Below are positions 36,782-46,331 of a stretch of DNA of 64,000 bases, piece after piece. Position numbers and translations under genes: made by a program. The notes under the pieces are model-generated. The model made no database searches, was not told the DNA's origin, and saw nothing but the letters and a program-made list of their open reading frames with translations. The DNA is from an uncultured Mucispirillum sp. (GTDB taxonomy: Bacteria > Chrysiogenota > Deferribacteres > Deferribacterales > Mucispirillaceae), in contig CALUWN010000009.1 of assembly GCA_944324495.1 (NCBI GenBank), positions 1 through 64,000 of the forward strand, in the 5' to 3' direction. The stretch's first letter is position 1. Each line of letters opens with the position of its first letter.

Positions 36782-37453
36782 ATGGAAGCCATATCCAATA
36801 TAAAAAAATATATTACACCAGATATGAAAATGTGGGTAAATATCAAAGGTACATCTCGTTTGTTTTTAACGAAAGTGTATGATGTGTATGCAGAATCATT
36901 TACCATATACCCACCCACAGATAACGGGGAAAAACTTATTGTTACAAAGAAAACAAATCTGGAATTTATGTTTATGATGGATAGTGGCAAGTACTACTTT
37001 ACTACTAATGCAATAGGTATAGTAAAAGATAAAGTGACGCTTTTAGCTATCAACTTACCTAAAGAGATAGTTAGAAATGAAATGCGTGCTTTTTATAGAG
37101 TTGATATATTACACCATTTACCTGTTTTTGTTAGGCAGGATATTGATGATAAGCCAAACGATAGGTATATTAAAAAAGGCGAAATGGTTACAATGGTTTG
37201 TACCGATATTTCTGGCGGCGGTATGAAACTTTTAAGCCCAGTACTTTTACATGTTGATGATAAGCTTGATATAGATTTAAGTGGCTTTATTGACGGTATA
37301 GGAAAAGTAGAGGGAACTATAGTTAGGCAGATAGATTCAGAAGATGGATATTATGCTTATGGCATAATGTTTACATCTTTATCAGAGTCAGATAGAGATA
37401 AAATAGTGAAACGAGTTTTTATGCGTCAATCAGAGCAGAGAAAACTTAAATGA
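36782..37453 (+). CDS. PilZ-domain (YcgR-like) c-di-GMP receptor
   Basis: A 223-residue protein with an N-terminal YcgR-like barrel (about 1-95) and a C-terminal PilZ domain. The c-di-GMP signature is RAFYRVD (R-x3-R, about 102-108) followed by CTDISGGGMKLLS (D-x-S-x2-G, about 140-150). Such two-domain proteins act as flagellar brakes or similar motility regulators. It lies 15 bases before a STAS-domain gene, which suggests a joint signalling role; no flagellar gene is in the window. Confidence 0.85.
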   Translation: MEAISNIKKYITPDMKMWVNIKGTSRLFLTKVYDVYAESFTIYPPTDNGEKLIVTKKTNLEFMFMMDSGKYYFTTNAIGIVKDKVTLLAINLPKEIVRNEMRAFYRVDILHHLPVFVRQDIDDKPNDRYIKKGEMVTMVCTDISGGGMKLLSPVLLHVDDKLDIDLSGFIDGIGKVEGTIVRQIDSEDGYYAYGIMFTSLSESDRDKIVKRVFMRQSEQRKLK

Positions 37454-37468
37454 TAATTAGGAGGAACA

Positions 37469-37819
37469 ATGTCTTTTAACAGCCATCGTGAAACAATAGG
37501 TGAAAATATTAATGTAGAGTTTATTTTCCCTATTCATGAGATTGATTCTTTTAATGGAGAAGAACTCAAAGTTTTTGTTGAAGGTATTATTGGAGATGTA
37601 AACAGTGTAGTTATTAATTTTTCTGATATCACTTATTTAAACTCAAGTGGTTTAAGAGAGTTAATACAGCTTTTTAAAGTGTTGAAAGAGAAAGATAAAT
37701 CACTTATTTTTTCAAATGTAAGTGATGATATTTATAAAATATTTGTACATACTAACTTAAATAGGCTTTTTACTATTGTTAGTGATGATGATGAGGCACG
37801 CACAAAGCTAATGAAATAA
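37469..37819 (+). CDS. STAS-domain anti-sigma factor antagonist
   Basis: A 116-residue SpoIIAA/RsbV-like protein. The phosphorylation site is in ITYLNSSGLREL (Ser near 55), and the rest has the alternating beta/alpha STAS pattern ending in VHTNLNRLFTIVSDDDEA. AGGAGG lies 6 bases before the ATG. No matching kinase (RsbW/SpoIIAB type) or PP2C phosphatase gene is nearby. It follows the PilZ gene by 15 bases. Confidence 0.88.
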   Translation: MSFNSHRETIGENINVEFIFPIHEIDSFNGEELKVFVEGIIGDVNSVVINFSDITYLNSSGLRELIQLFKVLKEKDKSLIFSNVSDDIYKIFVHTNLNRLFTIVSDDDEARTKLMK

Positions 37820-37840
37820 TCATTTTTAGGTAATGGTTTT

Positions 37841-38893
37841 ATGAAAAAAATTGATTGTTTATCTGCTATAGAGTTAGATGAGGTGGTTAAGTCATTTAAC
37901 GAACAGTCTTTTCGCAGTAAGCAGATATATAACTGGCTTTACCATAATAATGTGTCTTCTTTTGATATGATGACGAATATTCCTTCTTCTCTACGTGAGA
38001 ATTTAATGAAGGAGTATGAATTTACTTATTTTGAAGAAGTTAAAAGGCTTACTTCAAGCGATGGTTCTATTAAGTTTTTATTTAAGTTGGAAGACGGCGA
38101 AAATATAGAATCAGTACTTCTGCGTGACGGAAACAGGATTTCAGGCTGTATATCCACTCAAGTAGGGTGTAAAATGGGCTGTAAATTCTGTGCTACAGCT
38201 GCTGCTGTTGGGTTTAAAAGAAATTTAACCGTTGGTGAAATATTAAACCAAGTGGCAGTTTTAAGAAAAAGTGCTGAAGAGCTTTTTGATGAAAAGCTTT
38301 TAAACCTTGTATTTATGGGTATGGGTGAGCCCCTTGATAATGTTTATAATCTTAAAAAAGCATTAACTATCCTTTTAGATGATAATGCTTTTGGGTTTTC
38401 TCATAGAAAAATAACAGTTTCCACATCAGGCTTGATTGATGGTATTAATGAATTTTTCAAAATGGATACTCCTGTTAATCTTGCAGTATCAATTAATGCA
38501 GCTAATCAGGCTTTAAGGCAGGAAATTATGCCTATATCTAATAAATATCCACTAAAAGATTTAATAAATACATTAAAAAATGTAGATATAGATAAACGAA
38601 AACGCATTACATTAGAGTATGTTTTATTAGGTGGAATAAATGATTCTTTAAGCCATGCAAAAGAATTTTGCCAGCTTATAAAAGGTGTTAAAGCTAAAGT
38701 AAACCTTATATCATTTAATGGTTCGCCTTTTTCTTCTTTTAAAACACCTGCAGAACAAAATGTATTGCAATTTCAAGAATATTTAATTAATAATAATGTT
38801 ACTTCTTTTATTAGAAAAAAATTAGGGCAGGATATATCTGGTGCCTGTGGGCAGCTTGCTGCAGAATATAAAGGGGCAGGCAAGATAATGTAA
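37841..38893 (+). CDS. rlmN: Dual-specificity rRNA/tRNA adenine-C2 methyltransferase
   Basis: Radical SAM enzyme methylating C2 of A2503 in 23S rRNA and A37 in some tRNAs. The 350-residue protein has the cluster Cys110-x3-Cys114-x2-Cys117 (GCKMGCKFCATA), FMGMGEPLDN, SVSTSG-like HRKITVSTSG and the C-terminal catalytic Cys in DISGACGQL. The length is typical. Confidence 0.97.
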   Translation: MKKIDCLSAIELDEVVKSFNEQSFRSKQIYNWLYHNNVSSFDMMTNIPSSLRENLMKEYEFTYFEEVKRLTSSDGSIKFLFKLEDGENIESVLLRDGNRISGCISTQVGCKMGCKFCATAAAVGFKRNLTVGEILNQVAVLRKSAEELFDEKLLNLVFMGMGEPLDNVYNLKKALTILLDDNAFGFSHRKITVSTSGLIDGINEFFKMDTPVNLAVSINAANQALRQEIMPISNKYPLKDLINTLKNVDIDKRKRITLEYVLLGGINDSLSHAKEFCQLIKGVKAKVNLISFNGSPFSSFKTPAEQNVLQFQEYLINNNVTSFIRKKLGQDISGACGQLAAEYKGAGKIM

Positions 38894-38903
38894 GGAGCTA
38901 TGT

Positions 38904-39359
38904 ATGTTACAAGTTGGTGATAATGCACCTTTTTTTGAATTAGAATCCACAGACGGTGGTAAAATTTCCAGTAATGATTTAAAAGGGGTAAAATATGTAC
39001 TTTATTTCTACCCAAAAGATAATACATCAGGCTGTACTAAAGAAGCCATAGAATTTACTGAATTAATTGATGAATTTGGCAAAAAGTCAGTAAAAGTGTT
39101 TGGTGTTAGCCCTGATAGTATTGAAAAACACCATAAATTCATAGAAAAACATAATTTAAAAGTTACTTTACTTTCTGACCCTGAAAATAAAGTAAGCTCA
39201 GCTTATTTTGCTTATGGTGATAAAACTATGTATGGCAAAGTATATAAAGGCATTATACGTTCTACATTTATTATTAATGAAGATGGTGTTATAGAAGCAG
39301 CATACTATAAAGTTAAAGCAGCAGGTCATGCTAAAAAAGTATTGGATTGTGTGTTATAA
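38904..39359 (+). CDS. bcp: Peroxiredoxin, Bcp/PrxQ type
   Basis: Thiol peroxidase that reduces hydroperoxides in the cytoplasm. The 151-residue protein has YFYPKDNTSGCTKEAIEF with the peroxidatic Cys near 47. The usual resolving Cys five residues later is replaced (CTKEAIE rather than C-x4-C), so it may act as a 1-Cys enzyme or use a Cys elsewhere. AAGGAG precedes the start; the stop shares one base with the xseB start. Confidence 0.92.
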   Translation: MLQVGDNAPFFELESTDGGKISSNDLKGVKYVLYFYPKDNTSGCTKEAIEFTELIDEFGKKSVKVFGVSPDSIEKHHKFIEKHNLKVTLLSDPENKVSSAYFAYGDKTMYGKVYKGIIRSTFIINEDGVIEAAYYKVKAAGHAKKVLDCVL

Positions 39360-39592
39360 TGAGTGCTACAAAAGATTTTGAAAATAACTTAAAACGTTTA
39401 GAAGCTATCGTTTCCGCTTTAGAAAAGGAAGAGCAGTCTTTAGAAGATACTGTAAAATTATTTCAAGAGGGTGTAAACCTTTCTAAAGAGTGCAGAAAAG
39501 CATTACAGGAAGTGGAAAAATCTGTTAAACAGGTAATGGATGAAGACGGCAGCTCTAATGTTGTTACAAGTGATTTAAAAACCGATGAATAA
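39359..39592 (+). CDS. xseB: Exodeoxyribonuclease VII small subunit
   Basis: A 77-residue helical protein with FENNLKRLEAIVSALEKEEQSLEDTVKLFQEGV, the typical XseB core. It starts at the ATG overlapping the bcp stop by one base (TAATG). The large subunit xseA is about 20 kb upstream, whereas the xseB-ispA-dxs-tlyA-nadK-recN order here resembles the arrangement in many Firmicutes. Confidence 0.94.
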   Translation: MSATKDFENNLKRLEAIVSALEKEEQSLEDTVKLFQEGVNLSKECRKALQEVEKSVKQVMDEDGSSNVVTSDLKTDE

Positions 39593-40478
39593 CATAAAAG
39601 AATTCTTTAAAACAAGTTCTGAAAGAGTGGAAACTTTCTTAGAAAGTTATATAACAAACTCATCACTTTTTACTTCAGGTTTAAATGAAGGTATGCGTTA
39701 CAGCCTTTTTGCAGGTGGTAAAAGGCTTCGTCCTGCTTTAGTTTATGCAAGTTATAGTTTATTTAAAGATGACTATGATTATGTAACACCTTTTGCAGCA
39801 GCTATTGAAGTAATACATACTTATTCTTTAATACATGATGATTTACCAGCTATGGATAATGATGATATGCGTAGAGGTAAACCCTCTAACCATAAAGCAT
39901 TTGGCGAAGCTGAAGCCATATTAGCAGGTGATGCTCTTTTAACAAAAGCATTTGAAATAATGTCTGATACAAGCTACAGCCCCCAGATGCCAGTAGATAT
40001 AAGATTAAAAGCCATATATAAGCTTGCTAGAGCAGCAGGTGATAAAGGAATGGTTGGTGGTCAGTTTGCAGATATTACTTCAGAAGGTAGAAAACCTACA
40101 ATAGAGCTTGTAGATTATATTCATAAAAATAAAACTTCTGCTTTAATTGAATGTGCCATATACTTAGGTGCTGTGGCAGCAGAAGCTAAAGAAAATGAAA
40201 TAGATAATTTAATTGCTTTTGGTAAATATACTGGGCTTGCTTTTCAAGTGGTAGATGATATTTTAGATATAACATCCACATCTGAAGTTTTAGGTAAAAA
40301 TGTGCAAAAAGATATAGAAAGTAATAAAGCAACTTATCCTGCTGTTTATTCCTTAGAAGGTGCAAAACAAAAGGCAGATGAATATATTAATAAAGCACTT
40401 TATCATCTAGATATCTTTGGAGAACGGGCAGATATTTTAAGGGATATTGCTAGCTTTATTACGGAGCGTAACTCATAG
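39585..40478 (+). CDS. ispA: Short-chain polyprenyl (farnesyl) diphosphate synthase
   Basis: Condenses isopentenyl diphosphate with allylic diphosphates. The 297-residue protein has the first Asp-rich motif DDLPAMDNDDMRRGKPS and the second DDILD, with GGKRLRPALVYA ahead. It overlaps xseB by 8 bp, and its TAG stop is contained in the ATAG that appears to begin dxs. Confidence 0.94.
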   Translation: MNNIKEFFKTSSERVETFLESYITNSSLFTSGLNEGMRYSLFAGGKRLRPALVYASYSLFKDDYDYVTPFAAAIEVIHTYSLIHDDLPAMDNDDMRRGKPSNHKAFGEAEAILAGDALLTKAFEIMSDTSYSPQMPVDIRLKAIYKLARAAGDKGMVGGQFADITSEGRKPTIELVDYIHKNKTSALIECAIYLGAVAAEAKENEIDNLIAFGKYTGLAFQVVDDILDITSTSEVLGKNVQKDIESNKATYPAVYSLEGAKQKADEYINKALYHLDIFGERADILRDIASFITERNS

Positions 40479-42364
40479 ATAATATAGAAAATTCTTCTTT
40501 ACTAAATACACTTGATTTACCTAATGGTATAAAAGATTTATCATATAGTGATTTAGAAAGAATAGCAAATGAAATTAGAGAATTAATCATAGATGTAACA
40601 TCTAAAAATGGTGGTCATATTGCACCAAGCCTTGGTGTTGTGGAGCTTACTCTTGCACTTTTAAAAGTTTTTGATTTGCCTAAGGATAAAATCATATGGG
40701 ATGTTAGTCATCAAGCATATGCTTATAAAATTTTAACTGGCAGGTTAAAAGATTTTCACACCCTTCGTCAGTATGGTGGCATCAGTGGTTTTTCACGACC
40801 TGAGGAAAGCATATATGATACTACAATTGCAGGCCATGCAAGCACATCTATTTCTTCTGCCATTGGTATTACTTTAGCTAATGATATTTTAGGAAATGAG
40901 GGCAAAGCTGTAGCAGTTATTGGCGATGGGGCTTTAACTGGCGGTGTTGCGCTCGAAGCATTAAATAATATTGGTGCTTTTAAGAAAAATATTATTATTG
41001 TTTTAAATGATAATGAAATGTCTATCAGCCAAAATGTAGGTGGGTTTTCAGCTTATCTTTCAAAATCATTAACTGGTGCTGTTGCTACAAAAATGCGTTA
41101 TGACTTCAAACAGGCAGCAGGGGATGCACCTTTTGGAAGTACAGTATTAAAAATTGCCAAAAAAATGGAAAAAATAATGATTTCTGCTGTATCTCCCGGC
41201 TCATTTTTTGAAAATCTAGGTATAAGATATATTGGTCCAATAGACGGGCATAATATAAAAGAAGTGGCAACTGCACTTACTAATGCAAAACTTCAAAAAC
41301 GTCCAGTATTAGTACATATTGCCACAAAAAAAGGCAAGGGTTATGCCCATGCTGAAAATAAGCCAGATATTTTTCATGGCGTATCATCATTTAATAAGGA
41401 AACAGGTGCTGCTCTTGGCAAAAGTACAAGCCTTTCATGGACAAATGTTTTTGGTAATAAATTATGCTGCATGGCAGAAAAACATAAAAATGTTGCAGCC
41501 ATAACAGCTGCTATGAAAGACGGCACAGGTTTAACAGAATTTGCTTCTAAATATAGTGATAGATTTTTTGATGTGGGTATAGCTGAACAGTATGCTTTAG
41601 CTTTTGCTTCTGGTTTAGCTGTTGCTGGTATGAAACCATACTGTGCCATTTATTCTACATTTTTACAGCGTGCTTACGACCAGATAATACATGATATTGC
41701 TATTGCAGGGCTTCCTGTTACAATATGTGTGGATAGAGGCGGTTTTGTTGGTGCTGATGGCTCTACTCACCATGGTATATATGATATTGCATATTTATTA
41801 GCTGTACCAAACCTTACAATTATGCTTCCAAAAGATAAATATGAGCTTGAAGCCATGCTGGAATTAAGTTATGAGCTGAATTGCCCTGTAGCCATTCGTT
41901 ATGCAAGGGGCAATGTGTATGATAATAAAAACTTACCACAAAATAAACTAGAGCTTGGTAAAGTGGAAGTTATAGATAACTCATCAGATATTGTTATTAT
42001 TTCTATTGGGCATATTTTTGAAGAAGTATATAGGGCATATAATAAATTGAAAGAAGAAAATCAAAATGTATCACTTATTAATTTAAGGTTTGCAAAACCA
42101 ATTGACAGCGATTATCTATGCAGCTTATTAAAAGATAAAAAAATGGTGATAACTGTTGAAGAGGGTGCATTACTTGGTGGTGCTGGGCAGATGATAACAG
42201 CATTAGTGAATAATAATGAGCTTGATATTCCTTGCAGAAATATAGCTGTAGAAGATAAATTTTATGAACATGGCAGTGTTGCAGAACTTCGCCATGATGC
42301 TGGTATTGATGCTCTTTCTATTTATGAAAAAATAAAATCTTATATGCTTAAGGCAAAAAAATAG
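40475..42364 (+). CDS. dxs: 1-deoxy-D-xylulose-5-phosphate synthase (probable ATA start)
   Basis: Thiamine diphosphate enzyme at the entry of the MEP isoprenoid pathway. The first standard start codon in frame is GTG at 40640, but the 55 codons before it encode the conserved DXS N-terminus: LLNTLDLPNGIKDLS, IRELIIDV and NGGHIAPSLG, the last containing the catalytic histidine. The frame is open from 40472 with no ATG, GTG or TTG. I propose ATA at 40475, with GGAG 8 bases upstream and a 4-bp ATAG overlap with the ispA stop, giving 629 residues, the normal length. Further motifs are GDGALTGG with NDNEMSIS (ThDP) and DRGGFVGADGSTHHG. Confidence 0.93.
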   Translation: MDNIENSSLLNTLDLPNGIKDLSYSDLERIANEIRELIIDVTSKNGGHIAPSLGVVELTLALLKVFDLPKDKIIWDVSHQAYAYKILTGRLKDFHTLRQYGGISGFSRPEESIYDTTIAGHASTSISSAIGITLANDILGNEGKAVAVIGDGALTGGVALEALNNIGAFKKNIIIVLNDNEMSISQNVGGFSAYLSKSLTGAVATKMRYDFKQAAGDAPFGSTVLKIAKKMEKIMISAVSPGSFFENLGIRYIGPIDGHNIKEVATALTNAKLQKRPVLVHIATKKGKGYAHAENKPDIFHGVSSFNKETGAALGKSTSLSWTNVFGNKLCCMAEKHKNVAAITAAMKDGTGLTEFASKYSDRFFDVGIAEQYALAFASGLAVAGMKPYCAIYSTFLQRAYDQIIHDIAIAGLPVTICVDRGGFVGADGSTHHGIYDIAYLLAVPNLTIMLPKDKYELEAMLELSYELNCPVAIRYARGNVYDNKNLPQNKLELGKVEVIDNSSDIVIISIGHIFEEVYRAYNKLKEENQNVSLINLRFAKPIDSDYLCSLLKDKKMVITVEEGALLGGAGQMITALVNNNELDIPCRNIAVEDKFYEHGSVAELRHDAGIDALSIYEKIKSYMLKAKK

Positions 42365-42371
42365 TAAAATT

Positions 42372-43178
42372 ATGAAAAAAAAGCGTATGGATGTAATGCT
42401 TTTTGAAAAAGGTTTAGTAAAAAGCATTGATGAAGCAAGGCGTGTGATTATGGCAGGGCTTGCAATAGCTGATGATAAAAGGATAGATAAGGCAGGGGAT
42501 AAGGTGCCTTGTGATGCTCATATTAGGTTAAAAGAACGCCTGCCATATGTAAGCCGTGGTGGTTTAAAATTAAAATATGCTATAGATTATTTTCAGCTTA
42601 ATCTAAAAGATGCTTTAGTTTTAGATATTGGCTCATCAACAGGTGGCTTTACTGATGTATGTTTGCAGAAAGGGGCATATGAAGTGGTGGCAGTTGATTC
42701 TGGTACTGCACAGCTTCATAATAAACTGCTTACTGATAATAGAGTAAAATCTTTTGAGAATTCTAATTTTAAAACTTTTTCTTTTGAAAATATAAATTCA
42801 TACTGTGACTTTATTGTAACAGATGTTTCTTTTATTTCCCTTTGTGCTATTATACCAAATGCTGTAAATTTTTGTAAGGAAGGTACAATATTTGTACCAT
42901 TGATTAAACCTCAGTTTGAAGCAGCAAAACATGAGGTGGATGAAGGCGGTATAGTACATAATAAGGATGTGCATATAAAAGTAATAAAAAAGGTTATTGA
43001 TTTTGCTCTTGATTATGGGTTTACTATTCAAGGAATAACTACTTCACCTATAAAAGGGGCAAAAGGAAATATTGAATATTTATGTTATTTTGTGTATAAA
43101 GGTATAAAAAGCATAGATAATATAGAAAATCTAATAGAAAAGGTAGTTTATAACAGTGAAAGCAGCGTTAATAGTTAA
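42372..43178 (+). CDS. TlyA-family rRNA (ribose-2'-O) methyltransferase
   Basis: A 268-residue protein with an N-terminal S4 RNA-binding domain (about 4-65, RMDVMLFEKGLVKSIDEAR) and an FtsJ-type methyltransferase (LDIGSSTGGFTDVCLQ, TDVSFISL). TlyA methylates 16S and/or 23S rRNA cytidines in other bacteria. It overlaps nadK by 23 bp. Some members are annotated as hemolysins, which I consider unlikely to be the real function. Confidence 0.92.
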   Translation: MKKKRMDVMLFEKGLVKSIDEARRVIMAGLAIADDKRIDKAGDKVPCDAHIRLKERLPYVSRGGLKLKYAIDYFQLNLKDALVLDIGSSTGGFTDVCLQKGAYEVVAVDSGTAQLHNKLLTDNRVKSFENSNFKTFSFENINSYCDFIVTDVSFISLCAIIPNAVNFCKEGTIFVPLIKPQFEAAKHEVDEGGIVHNKDVHIKVIKKVIDFALDYGFTIQGITTSPIKGAKGNIEYLCYFVYKGIKSIDNIENLIEKVVYNSESSVNS

Positions 43179-44013
43179 ACCAAAAGGTGAAGTAAAACAG
43201 CAGGTAGAATATGCTATATCTATACTGCAGAAGTATAAGATAATACCATTACTGGAAAATGAAACAGTGGAACGTCTTATTTTAGATATGCCAAGCTATA
43301 CAATTATGGAAATGCGTAATATGGCAGATATTGTTGTTGTATTAGGTGGGGATGGTACATTATTATATGCTTCACGTATTTTTAGATTTTTAAAAGTGCC
43401 TGTTTTAGGGTTTAATCTTGGCAGGCTTGGTTTTATTATGGAACACCATATGGAAGATTTTGAAAAAGTAATGAAATCTTACATTGAAAATAAATTTCTT
43501 ATTAAAAGAAGAATGAAACTTTCTGGCGAGATAATTTGTGGTGGCGAAAAAATATATGAAGAAGATGCATTAAATGAGATAGTTATAAATAAGGGTGCAC
43601 CCTCTCGTATGATTGAGCTTTCTATTTATATTGATGATAATTTTGTTACAAGGTATCGTTCTGACGGTGCGATAATATCAAGCCCAACTGGCTCAACAGG
43701 TTATACAATTTCAGCAGGTGGACCTATTGTGCACCCTGATTTAGATAATATTATATTATCACCAATATGCCCACATTCATTAAATATACGCCCAATAGTG
43801 CTTCCCAAAACAAGCAAGGTGGAAATAAAAGTGGAAACATCTAATGTGGAATGTTATGCTACATTTGACGGGCAGATAGTTCGTCCATTTAACAGCGAAA
43901 ATATTCTGCGAGTTACAAAATCCAGTGGAGATTTAAATTTAGTTGTATCACCAAATAGAAATTACTATAGTATTTTAAGAGATAAATTAGGCTGGGGAGG
44001 TATGCCGTGCTAA
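43156..44013 (+). CDS. nadK: NAD kinase
   Basis: Phosphorylates NAD to NADP. The 285-residue protein has VVVLGGDGTLLYASR (GGDG at 64-67), NLGRLGFI and SSPTGSTGYTISAGGPIVHP. The start is GTG inside the tlyA end (MKAALIVKPKG), which matches where family members begin. It overlaps recN by 7 bp. Confidence 0.96.
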   Translation: MKAALIVKPKGEVKQQVEYAISILQKYKIIPLLENETVERLILDMPSYTIMEMRNMADIVVVLGGDGTLLYASRIFRFLKVPVLGFNLGRLGFIMEHHMEDFEKVMKSYIENKFLIKRRMKLSGEIICGGEKIYEEDALNEIVINKGAPSRMIELSIYIDDNFVTRYRSDGAIISSPTGSTGYTISAGGPIVHPDLDNIILSPICPHSLNIRPIVLPKTSKVEIKVETSNVECYATFDGQIVRPFNSENILRVTKSSGDLNLVVSPNRNYYSILRDKLGWGGMPC

Positions 44014-45662
44014 CATATCTTGCTGTAAAAAATATTGCGGTTATAGAAAAAGTAAGTTTAGAGTTTGAAAAAGGTTTAAATGTAATTACAGGTGAAACAG
44101 GTGCAGGTAAATCTGTACTTGTGGGAGCTTTAAAATACTTAACAGGGGACAGACTTGGCAGAGTAAGCCCAAGAAACGCTAGTGAGAAATTTTCAGCAGA
44201 GGGTATTTTTACAGATAAGCTTAATATTGAAGAAGAATTAAAAGAGCAGTATGAAATAGATGATGAGCTTATTTTATTTAGAGAAACAGATGAAAATGGG
44301 AAAAATAAAGCATTTATTAATGGTAGGGCAGCTCCTGTTAATAAATTAAAAGATGTATCAGAATCATTAATTGATATTCACGGCCAGCACGAAAACCAGT
44401 TTTTATTTAACCCAGCAAGGCATTTAACTTTTATAGATTATTTTGTTGAAGAAAGTTTGAAAAATGATTTTATGTCAGCATATAAAATATATAGAGAAAA
44501 ACTTGATAAGCTTGAAGATATAAAGAAAAATAAAGAAAATATTATAAAAATGCAGGAAATGTATAAGATGCAGTATAGTGAACTTTCCTCGTATAATATT
44601 GATTTAGAAAAAGATGGTGAGATAGAAGAGCGTATTAAATTTTTATCTAATATTGAAAAGGTAAAGGAAGCAGTATCTTCATCAATGGATGCATTAAGTG
44701 ACGGTGAGATTTCAGCTACCGAATTAATAGAAAAATCTATTAGAGCATTAAATGGTATAAGCAATATGTCAAGCGATGCATTAAAAGCAGAAGAATTTTT
44801 AAATGCAGCCCTTACTAATATTACTGAAGCTCAAAGCTATATTACAGGGCTTATTAGTGAAGAAGATGATGAAAATACAAGCGATGATTTAAACCATTTA
44901 ATAGATAGAAAATATAAACTACAAGATATTTGCAAAAGATATGGCGGTTCACTTGAAAGTGCTGTTGAATACATGAAAAAATTAGAAAGTGATTTAGCAG
45001 GTATGGATAATCAGGATGATATGCTCTCATCTTTAGAAAAGGAAGTAGAAGAACTTTATAAAAAAGCCAAAGAAAAAGCAGATATTTTAAATGCAGCAAG
45101 AAAAAAATCAGCTGATGAATTATGCAAAAAAACTGAAAACATATTAGCAGAATTAGAGTTAAAATCTGCTAAATTTGAAGTTAAGTTTAAAGATAATGAA
45201 AGCCTTGATTATCAAGCAGGAATATCAGCAGAGTTTTATATTTCCACAAACGCAGGCTTTCAAACAGCACCACTTGCTACAGTTGCTTCAGGTGGTGAAG
45301 TATCACGTGTTATGCTTGCATTAAAAGAAGTATTTGCAGATTTTGATAATGTAGGCACAATGCTTTTTGATGAAATAGATACAGGTATCAGCGGAAAAGC
45401 AGCCCAAAGTGTTGCAAAAAAATTAAAAGAATTAAGTAAGAAAAAACAAATAATTGTAATTACACATTTACCTGTGGTTGCAGCTATGGGCGACAGCCAT
45501 TTTCACATATCAAAATCAGATAAAGATGGCGTTTCTGCTACTAATATTTTAAAACTTGACAAATCATCAAAAATAAATATAATAGCGACAATGATTTCTG
45601 GTGAAGCTACTCCAACAGCGTTGCAGCAGGCAGAAGATATGATTAATAGAGGTAATATTTAG
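44007..45662 (+). CDS. recN: DNA repair protein RecN
   Basis: SMC-like ATPase for double-strand-break repair. The 551-residue protein has the Walker A GETGAGKS (29-36), the signature [13 protein letters not shown], a split coiled coil (about 150-370), the ABC motif [14 protein letters not shown] and Walker [13 protein letters not shown]. It begins with GTG within the nadK end and its TAG stop shares a base with the next GTG start. Confidence 0.97.
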   Translation: MLTYLAVKNIAVIEKVSLEFEKGLNVITGETGAGKSVLVGALKYLTGDRLGRVSPRNASEKFSAEGIFTDKLNIEEELKEQYEIDDELILFRETDENGKNKAFINGRAAPVNKLKDVSESLIDIHGQHENQFLFNPARHLTFIDYFVEESLKNDFMSAYKIYREKLDKLEDIKKNKENIIKMQEMYKMQYSELSSYNIDLEKDGEIEERIKFLSNIEKVKEAVSSSMDALSDGEISATELIEKSIRALNGISNMSSDALKAEEFLNAALTNITEAQSYITGLISEEDDENTSDDLNHLIDRKYKLQDICKRYGGSLESAVEYMKKLESDLAGMDNQDDMLSSLEKEVEELYKKAKEKADILNAARKKSADELCKKTENILAELELKSAKFEVKFKDNESLDYQAGISAEFYISTNAGFQTAPLATVASGGEVSRVMLALKEVFADFDNVGTMLFDEIDTGISGKAAQSVAKKLKELSKKKQIIVITHLPVVAAMGDSHFHISKSDKDGVSATNILKLDKSSKINIIATMISGEATPTALQQAEDMINRGNI

Positions 45663-46321
45663 TGGAGTTTTTAAAGGGTATATACCACGATATTTTAGCA
45701 TTAGGCATAGTGTTTGTTACATTTTTAGTTAATACCGTTGGAAAACTTGGTTATGCAGGTGTAGTATTATTAATGGCTCTTGAAAGCTCTTTTGTACCAT
45801 TTCCAAGTGAAGTGGTTGTGCCACCTGCTGGTTATTTGGCTTCAAAAGGTGAGATGAATTTATTTCTTGTTATTCTTGCAGGTACTGTAGGTTCTATATT
45901 AGGTGCACTTCTTAACTACTGGATAGCTTCTCGTTTTGGCAGAGATTTTTTATTAAAATATTCTAAATATTTCTTTATTGATAAGGAAAAATTTGATAAG
46001 TTTGAAGTATTTTTCAATACTCATGGTGAAATAACCACATTTGTAGGAAGGCTTATCCCTGTTATTAGGCAGTATATTTCTTTTCCTGCTGGGCTTGTGC
46101 GTATGAATTTGAAAAAGTTTATATTCTACACTGGTTTAGGGGCTGCCATATGGTGTACAATTCTTGCACTTGTGGGCTATTATGTTGGTAATAACATTGA
46201 CATTATTAAAGAAAATATTGACCACATTATGATTTTTGTATTTCCGGCATTAATTTTGCTTGTAATATTATACATTTTAAGATATAAATACCGAAAACGC
46301 AGAGAAACAGTCTCACAATAG
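45662..46321 (+). CDS. DedA-family membrane protein
   Basis: A 219-residue multi-pass protein. [38 protein letters not shown] and [21 protein letters not shown] are the DedA/SNARE-associated signature. The family contains undecaprenyl-phosphate and phospholipid flippases. The start is GTG, overlapping the recN stop by one base. Confidence 0.93.
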   Translation: MEFLKGIYHDILALGIVFVTFLVNTVGKLGYAGVVLLMALESSFVPFPSEVVVPPAGYLASKGEMNLFLVILAGTVGSILGALLNYWIASRFGRDFLLKYSKYFFIDKEKFDKFEVFFNTHGEITTFVGRLIPVIRQYISFPAGLVRMNLKKFIFYTGLGAAIWCTILALVGYYVGNNIDIIKENIDHIMIFVFPALILLVILYILRYKYRKRRETVSQ

Positions 46322-46331
46322 GTGTAAGTTT

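Noticed and set aside
40640-42364. GTG 40640 as the dxs start
   Set aside because: It would remove 55 residues of conserved DXS sequence, including the catalytic His segment NGGHIAPSLG.
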